Origin: an uncultured Opitutia bacterium
GTDB taxonomy: Bacteria > Verrucomicrobiota > Verrucomicrobiia > Opitutales > Opitutaceae
DNA: 64,000 nt
Direction: 5' to 3'
Assembly (NCBI GenBank): GCA_903859715.1
Contig: CAIONS010000061.1
Location: 1 to 64,000, forward strand
In this document: in pieces, positions 1 to 11,064 of the stretch
How positions within the stretch are numbered: position 1 is the first letter of the stretch
Layout: each line of letters starts with the position of its first letter
Position numbers and translations under genes: made by a program
Notes under the pieces: model-generated
Database searches by the model: none
Told to the model about the DNA's origin: nothing
What the model saw: the letters and a program-made list of their open reading frames with translations, nothing else

Positions 1-2231
1 CTGGTTTCGAAGCCCTGGTCTTCAAGGCCTCGCGCGGCATCGAGGACATCTATGAGCTCACCTACATCCGCAAGGACGGCAGCCGCTTTCCGGCCATCGT
101 CTCCGTCACGGCACTGCGCGATGAGCAGGCCGGGATCATTGGTTACCTGCTGATCGGCACCGACAACAGCGCCCGCAAGCGGGCCGAGGAAGCCCTGCTC
201 AAGGCTGGTGCGCTGCAGAGCGCCATCTTTAACAGCGCCAATTTTTCCAGCATCGCCACCGATGAGAAGGGCGTCATCCAGATCTTCAACGTCGGCGCCG
301 AGCGCATGCTCGGCTACTCAGCCACCGAGGTGATGAACAAGATCACGCCCGCCGACATCTCGGATCCGCAGGAAGTGATTGCACGCGCCAAGGCGCTGAG
401 CCTCGAACTGGCCACCCCGATCACCCCCGGTTTCGAAGCCCTGGTCTTCAAGGCCTCGCGCGGCATCGAGGACATCTATGAGCTCACCTACATCCGCAAG
501 GACGGCAGCCGCTTTCCGGCCATCGTCTCCGTCACGGCACTGCGCGATGCGCGAGGCGGCATCATCGGCTACCTGCTGATTGGCACCGACAACACCGCCC
601 GCAAGCAGGTCGAGGAAGAACGGAAGAAGCTCGATCAGCGCCTGCGCGACCAGCAGTTCTACACCCGCTCGCTGATTGAATCCAACATCGACGCCCTGAT
701 GACCACCGATCCGCTCGGTATCATCACCGACGTCAACAAACAGATGGAGGCGCTGACCGGATGCACGCGCGATGAGCTGATCGGCGCACCGTTCAAAAGC
801 TATTTTACCGACCCCGAACGGGCCGAGGCCGCCATCACGCTGGTGCTGGGCCAAAAGAAGGTCACGGACTACGAACTCACGGCGCGGGCCCGGGACGGCA
901 AGGAAACCGTGGTGTCCTACAACGCGACCACTTTCCATGACCGCGACCGGCGGCTTCAGGGCGTGTTTGCCGCGGCGCGCGATGTGACGGAACGCAAGCG
1001 CTTCGAGCAGGCGCTGCAGGAGACAAATGTGGAGCTGGCGAGCGCGAAGTTTACCGCGGAGAAGGCCAATCTCGCGAAGTCCGATTTTCTTTCCAGCATG
1101 AGCCACGAGCTGCGCAGTCCGCTCAATGCGATCCTCGGGTTTGCCCAGCTGATGGAGTCAGCTGAACCGGTGCCGACCGCCGCCCAGGCGGCCCGCATCA
1201 CCCAGATCCTCCAAGCGGGATGGCACCTGCTGAAACTGATCAATGAGATTCTTGATCTCTCGGTCATTGAGTCCGGGCAAGTGTCACTGTCGAAGGAAGC
1301 GGTGTCACTGGCGGAAGTGATGGACGAATGCCGCTCGATGATGGAACCGCTCGCGCGGGAACGAGGCATCCACATGCGTTTTCCCCGCTTCGACAACCCC
1401 GTCTTTGTCCAGGCCGACATGACGCGCCTGAAGCAGATCGTCATCAACCTGCTTTCCAACGCCATCAAATACAATCGGGAGCATGGGCTGGTGGTCGTCG
1501 ACTGCAGCATAAGCGCACCGGATCGGATCCGCGTCAGCGTCAAGGACACCGGCGAGGGCTTGACGACGGACAAGATTGCGCAGCTTTTCCAGCCCTTTAA
1601 CCGGCTCGGCCAGGAAGCCAGCGGTGTGGCCGGCACGGGTATCGGGCTCGTGGTAACCAAGCGGCTCGCCGAACTGATGGAAGGAGCCCTCGGCGTGGAA
1701 AGCATCCCCGGGACTGGAAGCGTGTTCTGGTGCGAACTGACCTCAACCGCGGCGCCCCAATTCAAGAGTCAGCTTGGCGAAACCGAGCCATCCGTCCGCG
1801 CCCCGCTTTCCGGCGGCGCATCGCCCCGTACCCTGCTCTACGTCGAGGACAACCCCGCCAATATGGAATTGGTCGAGCAACTCATCGCCCGTTGCCCTGA
1901 CATCCGGATGATGAGCGCGGTGAATGCCACCCTCGGCATTGAGCTGGCCCTCGTCCACCGGCCAACGGTCATCCTGATGGACATCAATTTGCCGGGCCTC
2001 AGCGGACTCAAGGCACTGAAGATCCTGCGGGACAATCCGGTCACGGCCCACATTCCCGTGGTGGCCCTGAGTGCCAATGCCATGGCCCGCGATATGGACC
2101 GGGGCCTGGAGGCGGGATTTTTCCGCTATCTGACCAAGCCCATCAATGTCAAAGATTTCATGGACACGCTGAACACGGCCCTGGAATTCGCGGAAGCCGA
2201 ACCGGCCCGGACCCATTCTCCCGCACCATGA
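1..2231 (+). CDS. Hybrid sensor histidine kinase, 5' end outside window
   Basis: The frame is open from base 3 with no stop, so the gene starts upstream; the ATG at 306 is internal. Visible order: end of one PAS/PAC module, a second near-copy of it (to about 600), a third PAS (about 650-1000), HisKA with H-box MSHELRSPLNAI, HATPase_c (N box NLLSNAIKYN, G boxes DTGEG and GTGIGL), and a C-terminal receiver (ILMDINLPG). Counting from codon 306, the phospho-acceptor His is residue 267 and the receiver Asp is 559. No membrane segment or DNA-binding output is visible in this part, so it probably passes phosphate within a phosphorelay. The stop overlaps the next kinase by ATGA, so the pair is probably translationally coupled. 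The signal sensed is unknown. Confidence 0.93.
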   Translation, partial: GFEALVFKASRGIEDIYELTYIRKDGSRFPAIVSVTALRDEQAGIIGYLLIGTDNSARKRAEEALLKAGALQSAIFNSANFSSIATDEKGVIQIFNVGAERMLGYSATEVMNKITPADISDPQEVIARAKALSLELATPITPGFEALVFKASRGIEDIYELTYIRKDGSRFPAIVSVTALRDARGGIIGYLLIGTDNTARKQVEEERKKLDQRLRDQQFYTRSLIESNIDALMTTDPLGIITDVNKQMEALTGCTRDELIGAPFKSYFTDPERAEAAITLVLGQKKVTDYELTARARDGKETVVSYNATTFHDRDRRLQGVFAAARDVTERKRFEQALQETNVELASAKFTAEKANLAKSDFLSSMSHELRSPLNAILGFAQLMESAEPVPTAAQAARITQILQAGWHLLKLINEILDLSVIESGQVSLSKEAVSLAEVMDECRSMMEPLARERGIHMRFPRFDNPVFVQADMTRLKQIVINLLSNAIKYNREHGLVVVDCSISAPDRIRVSVKDTGEGLTTDKIAQLFQPFNRLGQEASGVAGTGIGLVVTKRLAELMEGALGVESIPGTGSVFWCELTSTAAPQFKSQLGETEPSVRAPLSGGASPRTLLYVEDNPANMELVEQLIARCPDIRMMSAVNATLGIELALVHRPTVILMDINLPGLSGLKALKILRDNPVTAHIPVVALSANAMARDMDRGLEAGFFRYLTKPINVKDFMDTLNTALEFAEAEPARTHSPAP
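3..549 (+). repeat. Internal PAS duplication with 121-bp exact repeat
   Basis: Bases 3-123 recur exactly at 429-549. The offset is 426 bp, which is 142 codons, so the reading frame is kept and one PAS/PAC unit is duplicated. Outside the exact block the copies diverge slightly, for example DEQAGIIGYLLIG against DARGGIIGYLLIG. This suggests a recent duplication or gene conversion. More copies could lie upstream of the window. Confidence 0.95.
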
Positions 2232-5002
2232 TCACGGCCGCGGACATTCTCAAGGCCCAGATCCTGATCGTCGATGATCAGCAGGCCAACGTCTCCCTGC
2301 TGGAACAAATGCTGCAGGGCGCCGGCTATGTTGCGGTCACGGCCACGCGTGATCCCCACACCGTCTGCGAGCTTCACCGCCGGCACCGTTATGATTTGAT
2401 CCTCCTCGACCTGCAGATGCCCGGCCTGGACGGATTTCAGGTGATGCAAAGCCTGAAGGAAATCGAACCGGGCGGAGATCTCCCCGTCCTCGTGATCACC
2501 GCCCAGCCCGGGCACAAGCTCCGCGCGCTCCGGGCCGGGGCGAAGGATTTCGTCAGCAAACCGTTCGATCTCGTCGAGATCCTGGTCCGGGTGCACAACC
2601 TGCTCGAAATCCGCGTGCTGCACCGGAATGAGGCGCGCCTCAATTTCACCCGGCTCGAAAGCTCGCAGCGCATCGCCGGACTGGGCGACTGGCAATACGA
2701 CTTGTCCGACCATCAGCTGCTTTGGTCGGACGGGGTCTACCAGATTCTCGGCATCGCGCGGAAGGATTTTCCGCCCGACTCCGAGACCTTTTACCACCAG
2801 GTGCATCCGGACGATCTCGCCTTCGTCCATCAGGAAAAGAAGGCGGCCGCCGAAGGGTCCCGCCGCGTGGATTTCGAGCACCGCATCATCCGGCCCAATG
2901 GTGAAGTGCGCTACATTCATCAGGTCACCGAGATGCTTCTGGATGACCAAGGCAACCGGATCCGGGAGTCGGGCACCCTGCAGGATATCACGGAACGGAA
3001 ACTCGGGGAACTCGCCCTGCGCCAAAGCGAGGAACGGTATCGGCTGCTGTTCGAGCGCAACCCGTCGCCCATGTGGGTCTTCGATCCCCGGACCCTGGAA
3101 TTTCTCGCGGTCAACGAAGCCACCCTCGCGCTTTATGGCTATACCCGCGGGGAATTCCTGCGGTTGAGCGCCCGGGATATCCGCCCGCCGGGAGCAATCC
3201 CGGATTTCCTGCTTCGGACTGCCACGGCCCCCATCAATTTCCGCAGCGCGGGCCGGTATCAGCACCAGAAAAAGGACGGCACGGTCTTCCCCGTCGACAC
3301 GCTCGCCCATGGAATCGAATTCGCCGGCCGGCCGGCCCGGCTGGTGCTCGCCGTGGACATGACCGAACCGGAGCGCGTGAGCGCCGCCCTGCGCGAGAGC
3401 GAGGAGCGCTTCAGATTCGTCGCCCGCGCTGTGAGTGATGCGATCTGGGATTGGAACATCCCGGCCAACACCGTCTGGTGGAATGAGGGATTTCTGACCG
3501 CCTTCGGCTTCATCGCCGGTGAACTTGAACCCAGCGTTGAAGCCTGGAGCAGCCGTATTCACTCCGATGACCGCAGCCGGATCATCGAGAGCCTTCACCT
3601 CGCCATCGATTCCCGGGCGGAATCATGGAGCGCCGAATACCACTTTCGGCGCAAGGATGGCAGCTACGCCTTCGTGCAGGACCGCGGCTACATTCTCCGT
3701 GACGCAACCGGCCGCGGCCTCCGCATGGTGGGCGGCCTGCGCGACCTCACCGAACAGAAAAAAATGGAGGCGCAATACCTGCGCGCCCAGCGCATGGAAA
3801 GCATCGGGACGCTCGCCGGCGGCATCGCCCATGACCTGAACAATGTGCTCGCCCCGATCATGATGGCGATCGAGCTGCTCAAGGTCGATCCGGCCAACGA
3901 CCCCCGGCGCCGGAAAATGCTCGATACCATTTATGTCAGCTGCTGCCGCGGAGCCGATCTGGTGCGCCAGGTCCTCTCTTTCGGACGGGGAGTGGACGTT
4001 CGCCGCACTGGCATCCGCCTGCAGAACATGATCAGCGAGTTGGAGGGAATCATCAGCGAAACCTTTCCCCGGAACATCCGGATCGTGACCGAAGTGTCCA
4101 ATGATCTCTGGCATATCATCGGGGACGCGACCCAGCTTCATCAGGTGCTGCTCAATCTCGCCGTCAATGCGCGCGATGCCATGCCGCACGGCGGCCTGCT
4201 TACCCTGAAGGCGGCCAATGTCACGATTGACGACCAATACGCCGGCACCAGCCAGGCGGCCAAGCACGGCTTGGATCATCGGATCAAAGCCGGTCCGCAT
4301 GTGCTGTTGCGCGTGACTGATACTGGCTCCGGCATTCCGGCGGAGATCCGGGAGAGGATCTTCGAGCCTTTTTTCACCACCAAGGAAATCGGCAAAGGCA
4401 CGGGACTGGGCCTCGCGACCGTGCATGCCATCGTCAAGAACCACGGCGGATCCATCAGCGTTTACAGCGAGGTCGGCCGCGGCTCGACCTTCTCGGTCTA
4501 CCTGCCGGCGGATCCCGCTTACGGGACCCCGGCGAGCGAACACCCGTTCAAGGACAACCTCCCGCTCGGCCAGAACGAACTCGTGCTGGTGGTCGATGAC
4601 GAAGTCTCGATCCGGGAGATCACGCAGCAGACCCTTCAGGCCTTTGGCTATCGCGTGCTGATCGCCCGCGACGGCGCCGAGGCCACGGCGCTTTACGCCA
4701 AAAATGCCGGCGAAATTGCCCTCGTGCTCACCGACATGATGATGCCTGTAATGGACGGGGCCGCAACCATCCAGGTCCTCCGCAGTATCAATCCTTCCGT
4801 CCGGATCATCGCCGTCAGCGGCATCGAGGTTGCCACCAACACCGCCCAGCCGACTGGAATCGAACTATGCGATTTCCTGCCCAAGCCCTATACCGCGCAA
4901 ACCCTCATCATGCTGGTCCGCGAAGTCCTCGACCGGCCAACCCCGCGCGCCGTGGTGACCGATACGAACAGCCCTGCGCTCCTCGCCGGCCACCACCCTT
5001 GA
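2228..5002 (+). CDS. Hybrid histidine kinase, REC-PASx3-HisKA-HATPase-REC
   Basis: A 924-residue cytoplasmic-looking kinase with receivers at both ends. The N-terminal receiver covers about residues 10-125 (acceptor D61 in [11 protein letters not shown], then SKPFD). Three PAS/PAC modules follow at about 140-260, 265-385 and 390-510. HisKA has the H-box [11 protein letters not shown] with H535. HATPase_c shows [18 protein letters not shown] and GKGTGLGL. The C-terminal receiver has D836 in [11 protein letters not shown]. The GGIAHDLNN type of H-box is typical of NtrB/FixL-like kinases. It starts inside the stop of the upstream kinase (ATGA). The N-terminal receiver could accept phosphate from that kinase. 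No output domain is present, so the downstream target is unknown. Confidence 0.95.
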   Translation: MITAADILKAQILIVDDQQANVSLLEQMLQGAGYVAVTATRDPHTVCELHRRHRYDLILLDLQMPGLDGFQVMQSLKEIEPGGDLPVLVITAQPGHKLRALRAGAKDFVSKPFDLVEILVRVHNLLEIRVLHRNEARLNFTRLESSQRIAGLGDWQYDLSDHQLLWSDGVYQILGIARKDFPPDSETFYHQVHPDDLAFVHQEKKAAAEGSRRVDFEHRIIRPNGEVRYIHQVTEMLLDDQGNRIRESGTLQDITERKLGELALRQSEERYRLLFERNPSPMWVFDPRTLEFLAVNEATLALYGYTRGEFLRLSARDIRPPGAIPDFLLRTATAPINFRSAGRYQHQKKDGTVFPVDTLAHGIEFAGRPARLVLAVDMTEPERVSAALRESEERFRFVARAVSDAIWDWNIPANTVWWNEGFLTAFGFIAGELEPSVEAWSSRIHSDDRSRIIESLHLAIDSRAESWSAEYHFRRKDGSYAFVQDRGYILRDATGRGLRMVGGLRDLTEQKKMEAQYLRAQRMESIGTLAGGIAHDLNNVLAPIMMAIELLKVDPANDPRRRKMLDTIYVSCCRGADLVRQVLSFGRGVDVRRTGIRLQNMISELEGIISETFPRNIRIVTEVSNDLWHIIGDATQLHQVLLNLAVNARDAMPHGGLLTLKAANVTIDDQYAGTSQAAKHGLDHRIKAGPHVLLRVTDTGSGIPAEIRERIFEPFFTTKEIGKGTGLGLATVHAIVKNHGGSISVYSEVGRGSTFSVYLPADPAYGTPASEHPFKDNLPLGQNELVLVVDDEVSIREITQQTLQAFGYRVLIARDGAEATALYAKNAGEIALVLTDMMMPVMDGAATIQVLRSINPSVRIIAVSGIEVATNTAQPTGIELCDFLPKPYTAQTLIMLVREVLDRPTPRAVVTDTNSPALLAGHHP

Positions 5003-5083
5003 TGCCTTTCGGATCCGGGCGGATTTTTACCGATCGGCCTTTCGCCGCACGGTTCCGAAGCCTTCGCTGTGCCGGGATAAAAA

Positions 5084-5110
5084 ACGCCGCCTGCGTGATG
5101 CAGGCGGCGT
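5084..5110 (-). terminator. Rho-independent terminator of the DUF5069 gene
   Basis: A perfect 11-bp stem (5084-5094 with 5100-5110, core GCCGCCTGC/GCAGGCGGC) encloses a 5-nt loop. On the minus strand it is followed by a run of T residues (the A run at 5079-5084). It lies between convergent genes and may also stop readthrough from the kinase operon. Confidence 0.85.
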
Positions 5111-5137
5111 GAAAACGAAACCGGAGGGCTTCCGCGC

Positions 5138-5581
5138 TTATTTCAGCACGTCGGCGTGGAATTCCTGCCAGCTGTCGAGGTCGTTAAGGTGCACCGCGTC
5201 CTTCACGGCCGACGCATCATCCGGCAGACCGTTGTTCTTGAGGATGCCCTGGCGGGTGGCGTCGTCGTGGTTGTAGCCGAGCACACTCGCGTTGTGTTTC
5301 GCGATGGTAGCGGCGTCGAGCTTCACGCCGGGCTGCTTCTTGATCCACGCCTCGAGCTGCGGGTACGTGGGGCGGCTGTCCTTGATGAATTTCAGGATGG
5401 CGTCTTTGTTCAGGCCGAGTGCATTGAGGGTCATCATGTCATAGCCACCGCCGCAGCCGGGATAGCGGGGGTCGAGCTTGCCGCGGGCCTCGAGTGAGGC
5501 TTTTTGCCAGAAACGGGGCAGATGCAGCACGCCGAGCGGGCCAGTGGTGCCGGAACTGATGAGAGGAATGAAGGTACTCAT
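5138..5581 (-). CDS. DUF5069 domain-containing protein
   Basis: A 147-residue soluble protein starting MSTFIPLISSGTTGPLGVLH. A longer reading back to 5749 exists, but its extra residues are basic and low in quality, and this ATG gives the usual family start. The segment LPRFWQKASLEARGKL followed by YPGCGGGYD resembles the DUF5069 family, whose function is unknown. No signal peptide or membrane segment is seen. It is a single-gene unit with its own terminator downstream. Confidence 0.7.
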   Translation of the reverse strand: MSTFIPLISSGTTGPLGVLHLPRFWQKASLEARGKLDPRYPGCGGGYDMMTLNALGLNKDAILKFIKDSRPTYPQLEAWIKKQPGVKLDAATIAKHNASVLGYNHDDATRQGILKNNGLPDDASAVKDAVHLNDLDSWQEFHADVLK

Positions 5582-5735
5582 AATAGTTAGGGTTATGGGG
5601 TTGAAGATCAGTGGTCGAAATGACCGCAGTGGAAAAATCCTAGGCATCGGGAGGCGTTTGTCTAGGGCGGCGCGAAAAAATCGCCGGCGGTGCGATGTCC
5701 TCGACCGGACCCGCCGGATGGTATGCCATGATTCC

Positions 5736-6266
5736 ATGCCGGCCCTCACGCGAACCCAGCTCCGCCAGCTTCATCGCAGACTCGGAATCCCCGCGAATTA
5801 TACCGTGCAGCGGCACCTGCCCTGGCAGCGCGAGGCCCGGCGGCTTGTCTCAATCGGCCCGGCGGCCGACGACGGCCAACCGGTTCGGCTCACGCCGCGT
5901 GCCGCCGCCGCGTGGGCCAAAATGCAGGCTGCGGCCGCGCGCGATGGCATAACGCTGCTCCCACTCTCCGGCTTCCGCAGCGTGGCCCGGCAGGTCAAAA
6001 TCATCCGGGCAAAACTCGCCGCCGGCAAATCCATCGGCCAGATCCTGCGTCTCGTTGCCGCCCCCGGCTGCAGTGAACATCACACGGGTCGCGCCCTCGA
6101 TCTTGGCTCGCCGGCGAATCTCCGGCTCGAAACCGCCTTCGCCCGGACCCGTGAATTCCGCTGGCTCCGCCAACACGCCGGCGCCTTCGGCTTTCACCTC
6201 TCCTACACCCGCCACAACCCCCACAGCATCGGCTACGAACCGTGGCATTGGTGCTGGAAATCCTAA
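5736..6266 (+). CDS. D-alanyl-D-alanine carboxypeptidase, M15B (VanY) family
   Basis: The 176-residue frame has the M15 zinc signature SEHHTGRALDL (His and Asp ligands) and the C-terminal third ligand in GYEPWHWCW. LPLSGFRSVARQ is the usual substrate-side motif. Family members trim the terminal D-Ala of peptidoglycan stem peptides. The ATG at 5736 is chosen; an in-frame ATG at 5718 would add six residues. No clear signal peptide is visible, which is unusual for a periplasmic enzyme, so export is uncertain. It diverges from the DUF5069 gene. Confidence 0.85.
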   Translation: MPALTRTQLRQLHRRLGIPANYTVQRHLPWQREARRLVSIGPAADDGQPVRLTPRAAAAWAKMQAAAARDGITLLPLSGFRSVARQVKIIRAKLAAGKSIGQILRLVAAPGCSEHHTGRALDLGSPANLRLETAFARTREFRWLRQHAGAFGFHLSYTRHNPHSIGYEPWHWCWKS

Positions 6267-6300
6267 TCAACCCATTGCGGTTCATCGGGATGGGTACTAG

Positions 6301-6345
6301 TTTAGAATAGTTCTAATTATCACTTGCTACTTAGAACCATTCCAA
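6301..6345 (+). promoter_or_regulatory. Two operator-like palindromes (ICE/Per-box type)
   Basis: Box 1 at 6302-6316 is TTAGAA-TAG-TTCTAA, a perfect 6-3-6 palindrome preceded by another T. Box 2 at 6331-6345 is TTAGAA-CCA-TTCCAA, with one mismatch. Their centres are 29 bp apart. They lie 49 and 20 bp upstream of the Fur-family start at 6365, and box 1 contains a -10-like TCTAAT. The pattern fits the alpha-proteobacterial Irr box (TTTAGAA-N3-TTCTAAA, from memory) and is also close to PerR boxes. Autoregulation and control of suf are inferred. Confidence 0.75.
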
Positions 6346-6364
6346 TTGCTTGAGTCTCCCGATC

Positions 6365-6796
6365 ATGTCCCCGACCCCCATCACTACCCCCGACGCGCTC
6401 GCCCAACGCCTCGCCCACAGCGGACTGCGCTCCACGCCCCAGCGTGAAGTCATTTACGACGTGCTCCTGAAAAAGCGCGATCATCCCACGGCGGATGAGG
6501 TTTACGCCCGCGTGCGCACCGACCTGCCGAGCATCTCGCTCGCCACCGTTTACAACTGCCTGGAAACCCTCGTCCAGTGCGACCTCGTCCGCGCGGTCAA
6601 CTTCGAGCGCGGTCCCACCCGCTACTGCCCGAATCTCCGCCCGCACGCCCATTTTCACGACGAACAGAGCGGCTCGACCCACGACATCGATCTGCCCGCC
6701 GACCTGCTCGAAAAGGTCAGCGCCGTCCTGCCCCCCGGCTATGATGCCAAATCCGTCGAAATCACCTTCCGCGGCAAAGCCCAGGCCAAGCACTGA
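6365..6796 (+). CDS. Fur-superfamily regulator, Irr/PerR-like
   Basis: A 143-residue protein with the Fur winged helix ([32 protein letters not shown]) and a C-terminal dimer/metal domain. The usual zinc CxxC pairs are absent: where Fur/PerR has CxxCG this protein has [12 protein letters not shown]. The regulatory site keeps H40, H94 and H96, but the acidic ligand is replaced by C88 inside YCPN, giving a Cys-Pro dipeptide of the kind used in heme-regulatory motifs. This arrangement is closer to Irr than to Fur. ATG 6365 is preferred over the upstream TTG at 6350. It sits 46 bp before sufC, so it probably controls iron-sulfur assembly and itself. Confidence 0.85.
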   Translation: MSPTPITTPDALAQRLAHSGLRSTPQREVIYDVLLKKRDHPTADEVYARVRTDLPSISLATVYNCLETLVQCDLVRAVNFERGPTRYCPNLRPHAHFHDEQSGSTHDIDLPADLLEKVSAVLPPGYDAKSVEITFRGKAQAKH

Positions 6797-6842
6797 CCTC
6801 GCTGGATCCTTTCACATTCCAGCCTTCAACTTTCAACTTCGT

Positions 6843-7598
6843 ATGTCCTCGCTCGAAATCAAAGACCTCCACGTTTCCATCGGCGAAAAACAAATCGTCA
6901 AGGGCCTCACGCTCACCGTCCGCAGCGGCGAGGTGCATGCCATCATGGGGCCCAACGGCACCGGCAAGTCCACCCTCGCCAAGGCCGTGGCCGGCCACCC
7001 CAGCTTCACCATCACCTCGGGTGACGTGCTGCTCGACGGCCGCTCCATCCTGGCGATGCAGCCCGACGAGCGCGCGCGCGCCGGCCTCTTCCTCGCCTTC
7101 CAGTACCCGAGTGAAATTCCCGGCGTCTCCATCGCCAACTTTCTCCGCGCCGCCGTGCAGGCCCGCATGGGCGAAGGCGAGGAGCTCGACGCCACCGGTT
7201 ACTACAAGCGGCTGTATTCGAAAATGGATCTGCTCAAGATCGACCGCAAGTTCACCTCGCGGGCGATCAATGACGGCTTCTCCGGCGGCGAGAAAAAGCG
7301 CTGCGAGATCCTCCAGATGGCCATGCTCGAGCCCAAGTTCGCGCTGATGGACGAGACCGACTCCGGCCTCGACATCGACGCCCTCCGCATCGTCGCCGAC
7401 GGCGTCAACGCCCTCCGCAGCACCAACCTCGGCGTCCTCATGATCACCCATTACCAGCGCCTGCTCGGCTACATCGTGCCCGACCACGTGCACGTCATGT
7501 GGGATGGCCGGATCGTGAAGAGCGGCGACAAATCCCTCGCCCTCGAGCTCGAGGCCAAGGGCTACGACTGGGTCAAGAAAGAGCTCGTCCGCGCCTAA
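6843..7598 (+). CDS. sufC: Fe-S cluster assembly ATPase SufC
   Basis: The 251-residue ABC ATPase has Walker [10 protein letters not shown] (36-44), Q-loop FQYP, the SufC-type signature FSGGEKKR, Walker [12 protein letters not shown] and switch His in MITHYQR. SufC powers the SufBCD scaffold in the cytoplasm. The frame stays open upstream across the regulator's end, but this ATG gives the standard SufC start [13 protein letters not shown]. It is followed 21 bp later by sufB. Confidence 0.97.
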   Translation: MSSLEIKDLHVSIGEKQIVKGLTLTVRSGEVHAIMGPNGTGKSTLAKAVAGHPSFTITSGDVLLDGRSILAMQPDERARAGLFLAFQYPSEIPGVSIANFLRAAVQARMGEGEELDATGYYKRLYSKMDLLKIDRKFTSRAINDGFSGGEKKRCEILQMAMLEPKFALMDETDSGLDIDALRIVADGVNALRSTNLGVLMITHYQRLLGYIVPDHVHVMWDGRIVKSGDKSLALELEAKGYDWVKKELVRA

Positions 7599-7619
7599 AC
7601 CTTCCACCTTTCCCGCCCT

Positions 7620-9077
<1,458 letters not shown>

Positions 9078-9086
9078 CGCCGACCG

Positions 9087-9170
9087 AATTTTCGATTTTG
9101 GAGGCCTGATTTTCGATTCCCCGAAAATTCCGCCTCCCAGTCGAAAATCGAGAATCCAAAATCGAAAATT
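9087..9170. repeat. Double inverted repeat between sufB and sufD
   Basis: Outer arms 9087-9102 and 9155-9170 are a perfect 16-bp inverted repeat (AATTTTCGATTTTGGA). Inner arms GATTTTCGA (9108-9116) and TCGAAAATC (9141-9149) form a second stem. The whole 98-bp gap is filled by this element. As RNA it would be a long hairpin inside the suf transcript and could stabilise or attenuate it. The sequence looks like a dispersed intergenic repeat rather than a terminator, as no T tract follows. Confidence 0.9.
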
Positions 9171-9175
9171 TTCTC

Positions 9176-10495
9176 ATGTCCGCCTCGCCCACTCTCGCCC
9201 CCGCCGCCTTGGGATCGTTCACGCCCGAGGTCTTTGCCGCCCATCTCGCCTCCGTCTCGCACCTCCCGGCGTGGTGGCTCGACCGCAAGCGCGCAGCCTA
9301 TGAAAAATTCGCCTCGCTCCCGCTGCCGAAGCGCACCGACGAATCCTGGCGCTTTGCCACGCTCACCGGCCTGAAGCTCGACGGCTACGTGCTGCCCGCC
9401 GCCGTCACGGCCGCCCAGCTCGGCCACTCGCCCATCGGCATCGCCAAGGCCGGCAAGCTCGTCCTCGCGAACAACCGCCTGGTGGCGCAGGAACCCATCT
9501 CCGCTGAACTCGCCGGGCGCGGCGTCATCTTTGAAACGCTGCAAAACGCCCTCCTGAAGCATGGCGACCTCGTGAAGGCGCATCTCCTGGCCCAGCCCGC
9601 GAAGCAGGGCTCCGAGAAATTTTCCGCCCTGCACACGGCGCTGCTCAATGATGGCGCCTTCATCTACCTGCCGCGCGGCGTCGAGCTCGCGGAGCCGCTC
9701 GCCGTGTTCCACTACGCGCACGGTGCCGCCGCCGCGGTGTTTCCGCACACGCTCGTGATCGCCGAGGGCAATTCCCGGGCGACCGTCGTGGATTTCTTCC
9801 GCTCCGCTGATGACGGCGCCCATTTCGCCTGCGGCCAGAACGACCTCTATGCCGCCCATGGCGCCCAGCTCACCTACACGGCCGCCCAGACGTGGTCGCG
9901 CGAAACCCTCTCGTTCCAGTCCAATTCCATCGTCGCGCGTCGCGACGCCCGGGTGCAGTCGTTCAACCTCCATCTCGGCGGCCGCCAGTCCCGCCACGAG
10001 AGCCATAGCGAGCTGCAGGCCCCCGGCGCGCACAGCGAAATGCTCGCCCTGACCGTCGCGCACGGCAGCCAGGAGTTCGACCAGCGGACCCTGCAGATCC
10101 ACCAGGCGCCGCACACCAGCTCAAACCTGCTCTACAAGAACGCCCTGCTCGACCAGTCGAAGACCATTTTCTCCGGGCTCATCGTCGTCGACCCTGACGC
10201 ACAGAAAACCGACGCCTACCAGAGCAACCGCAACCTGATGCTGAGCGACGACGCCGAGGCCAATTCACTCCCCGGCCTCGAAATCCAGGCCAATGACGTC
10301 CGCTGCACTCACGGCGCCACCTCCAGCCGCATCGATCCCGAGCAGGAGTTCTATCTGCAGGCCCGCGGCATCCGGAAGGACGACGCCGGCGAACTCCTCA
10401 CCTTCGGATTTTTTGAGGAGGTCCTCAGCAAGCTCGCCAGCGAGCCGCTGCACGACGCCTTCCGCGACCTGATCAAGACGAAGTTCAAGAAGTAG
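9176..10495 (+). CDS. sufD: Fe-S cluster assembly protein SufD
   Basis: A 439-residue SufB/SufD-family protein. The N-terminal helical part includes WWLDRKRAAYEKF and KRTDESWRF, typical of SufD. The core has QSKTIFSGLIVVDPDAQKTD, then NLMLSDDAEANSLPGLEI and CTHGATSSRIDPEQEFYLQ, the usual SufD C-terminal motifs. SufD pairs with SufB and helps iron entry into the scaffold. It starts after the inverted repeat and is followed 8 bp later by sufT. Confidence 0.96.
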   Translation: MSASPTLAPAALGSFTPEVFAAHLASVSHLPAWWLDRKRAAYEKFASLPLPKRTDESWRFATLTGLKLDGYVLPAAVTAAQLGHSPIGIAKAGKLVLANNRLVAQEPISAELAGRGVIFETLQNALLKHGDLVKAHLLAQPAKQGSEKFSALHTALLNDGAFIYLPRGVELAEPLAVFHYAHGAAAAVFPHTLVIAEGNSRATVVDFFRSADDGAHFACGQNDLYAAHGAQLTYTAAQTWSRETLSFQSNSIVARRDARVQSFNLHLGGRQSRHESHSELQAPGAHSEMLALTVAHGSQEFDQRTLQIHQAPHTSSNLLYKNALLDQSKTIFSGLIVVDPDAQKTDAYQSNRNLMLSDDAEANSLPGLEIQANDVRCTHGATSSRIDPEQEFYLQARGIRKDDAGELLTFGFFEEVLSKLASEPLHDAFRDLIKTKFKK

Positions 10496-10503
10496 CCCCT
10501 CCC

Positions 10504-11046
10504 ATGAACACCGACCGCATCCTCTCCCGCGAGGTCACTGCCACGCAGATTCCTTCCGGCGACAAGACTCCCCTGCCCGCGGGCACGCGCATCACGATCT
10601 CGCAGACGCTTGGCGGCACCTACACCGTCGCCACCGACTTCGGTCTCTTTCGCATTGAAGCCAAGGATGGCGATGCCCTCGGCGAAACCGTGGCCGATAC
10701 CACGGTCAAGGCCGCCACCCTGGCCGGCGGCGCGCCCGACCCCGAGGCCATCTGGACCCAGTTGCGCCACGTCTTTGATCCCGAGATTCCCGTCAACATC
10801 GTCGACCTCGGCCTCGTGTACTCGATGGATGTGTCCGGCGACACGGCGGCCGGCTACAAGGTCGACGTGGCCATGACGCTCACCGCGCCTGGCTGCGGCA
10901 TGGGCCCGGCCATCGCCGAGGATGCGAAGACCAAAATTCTCCTGGTCCCCGGTGTCGGCGCGGCCGATGTCCGTATCACGTGGGAGCCCGCGTGGAACCA
11001 GTCGATGATCAGTGAGGAAGGAAAGATGAAGCTCGGCCTGATCTGA
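10504..11046 (+). CDS. sufT: Fe-S assembly factor SufT (DUF59/MIP18 family)
   Basis: 180 residues. An N-terminal beta-rich extension (1-75) precedes a DUF59 domain with FDPEIPVNIVDLGLVY (91-106) and the conserved cysteine C131 in TAPGCGMGP. SufT proteins act in Fe-S maturation when demand is high or iron is scarce. The position 8 bp after sufD supports this role. The N-terminal extension is characteristic of the long SufT form. Confidence 0.92.
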   Translation: MNTDRILSREVTATQIPSGDKTPLPAGTRITISQTLGGTYTVATDFGLFRIEAKDGDALGETVADTTVKAATLAGGAPDPEAIWTQLRHVFDPEIPVNIVDLGLVYSMDVSGDTAAGYKVDVAMTLTAPGCGMGPAIAEDAKTKILLVPGVGAADVRITWEPAWNQSMISEEGKMKLGLI

Positions 11047-11064
11047 TCGCGTTCGCCGGAAATT

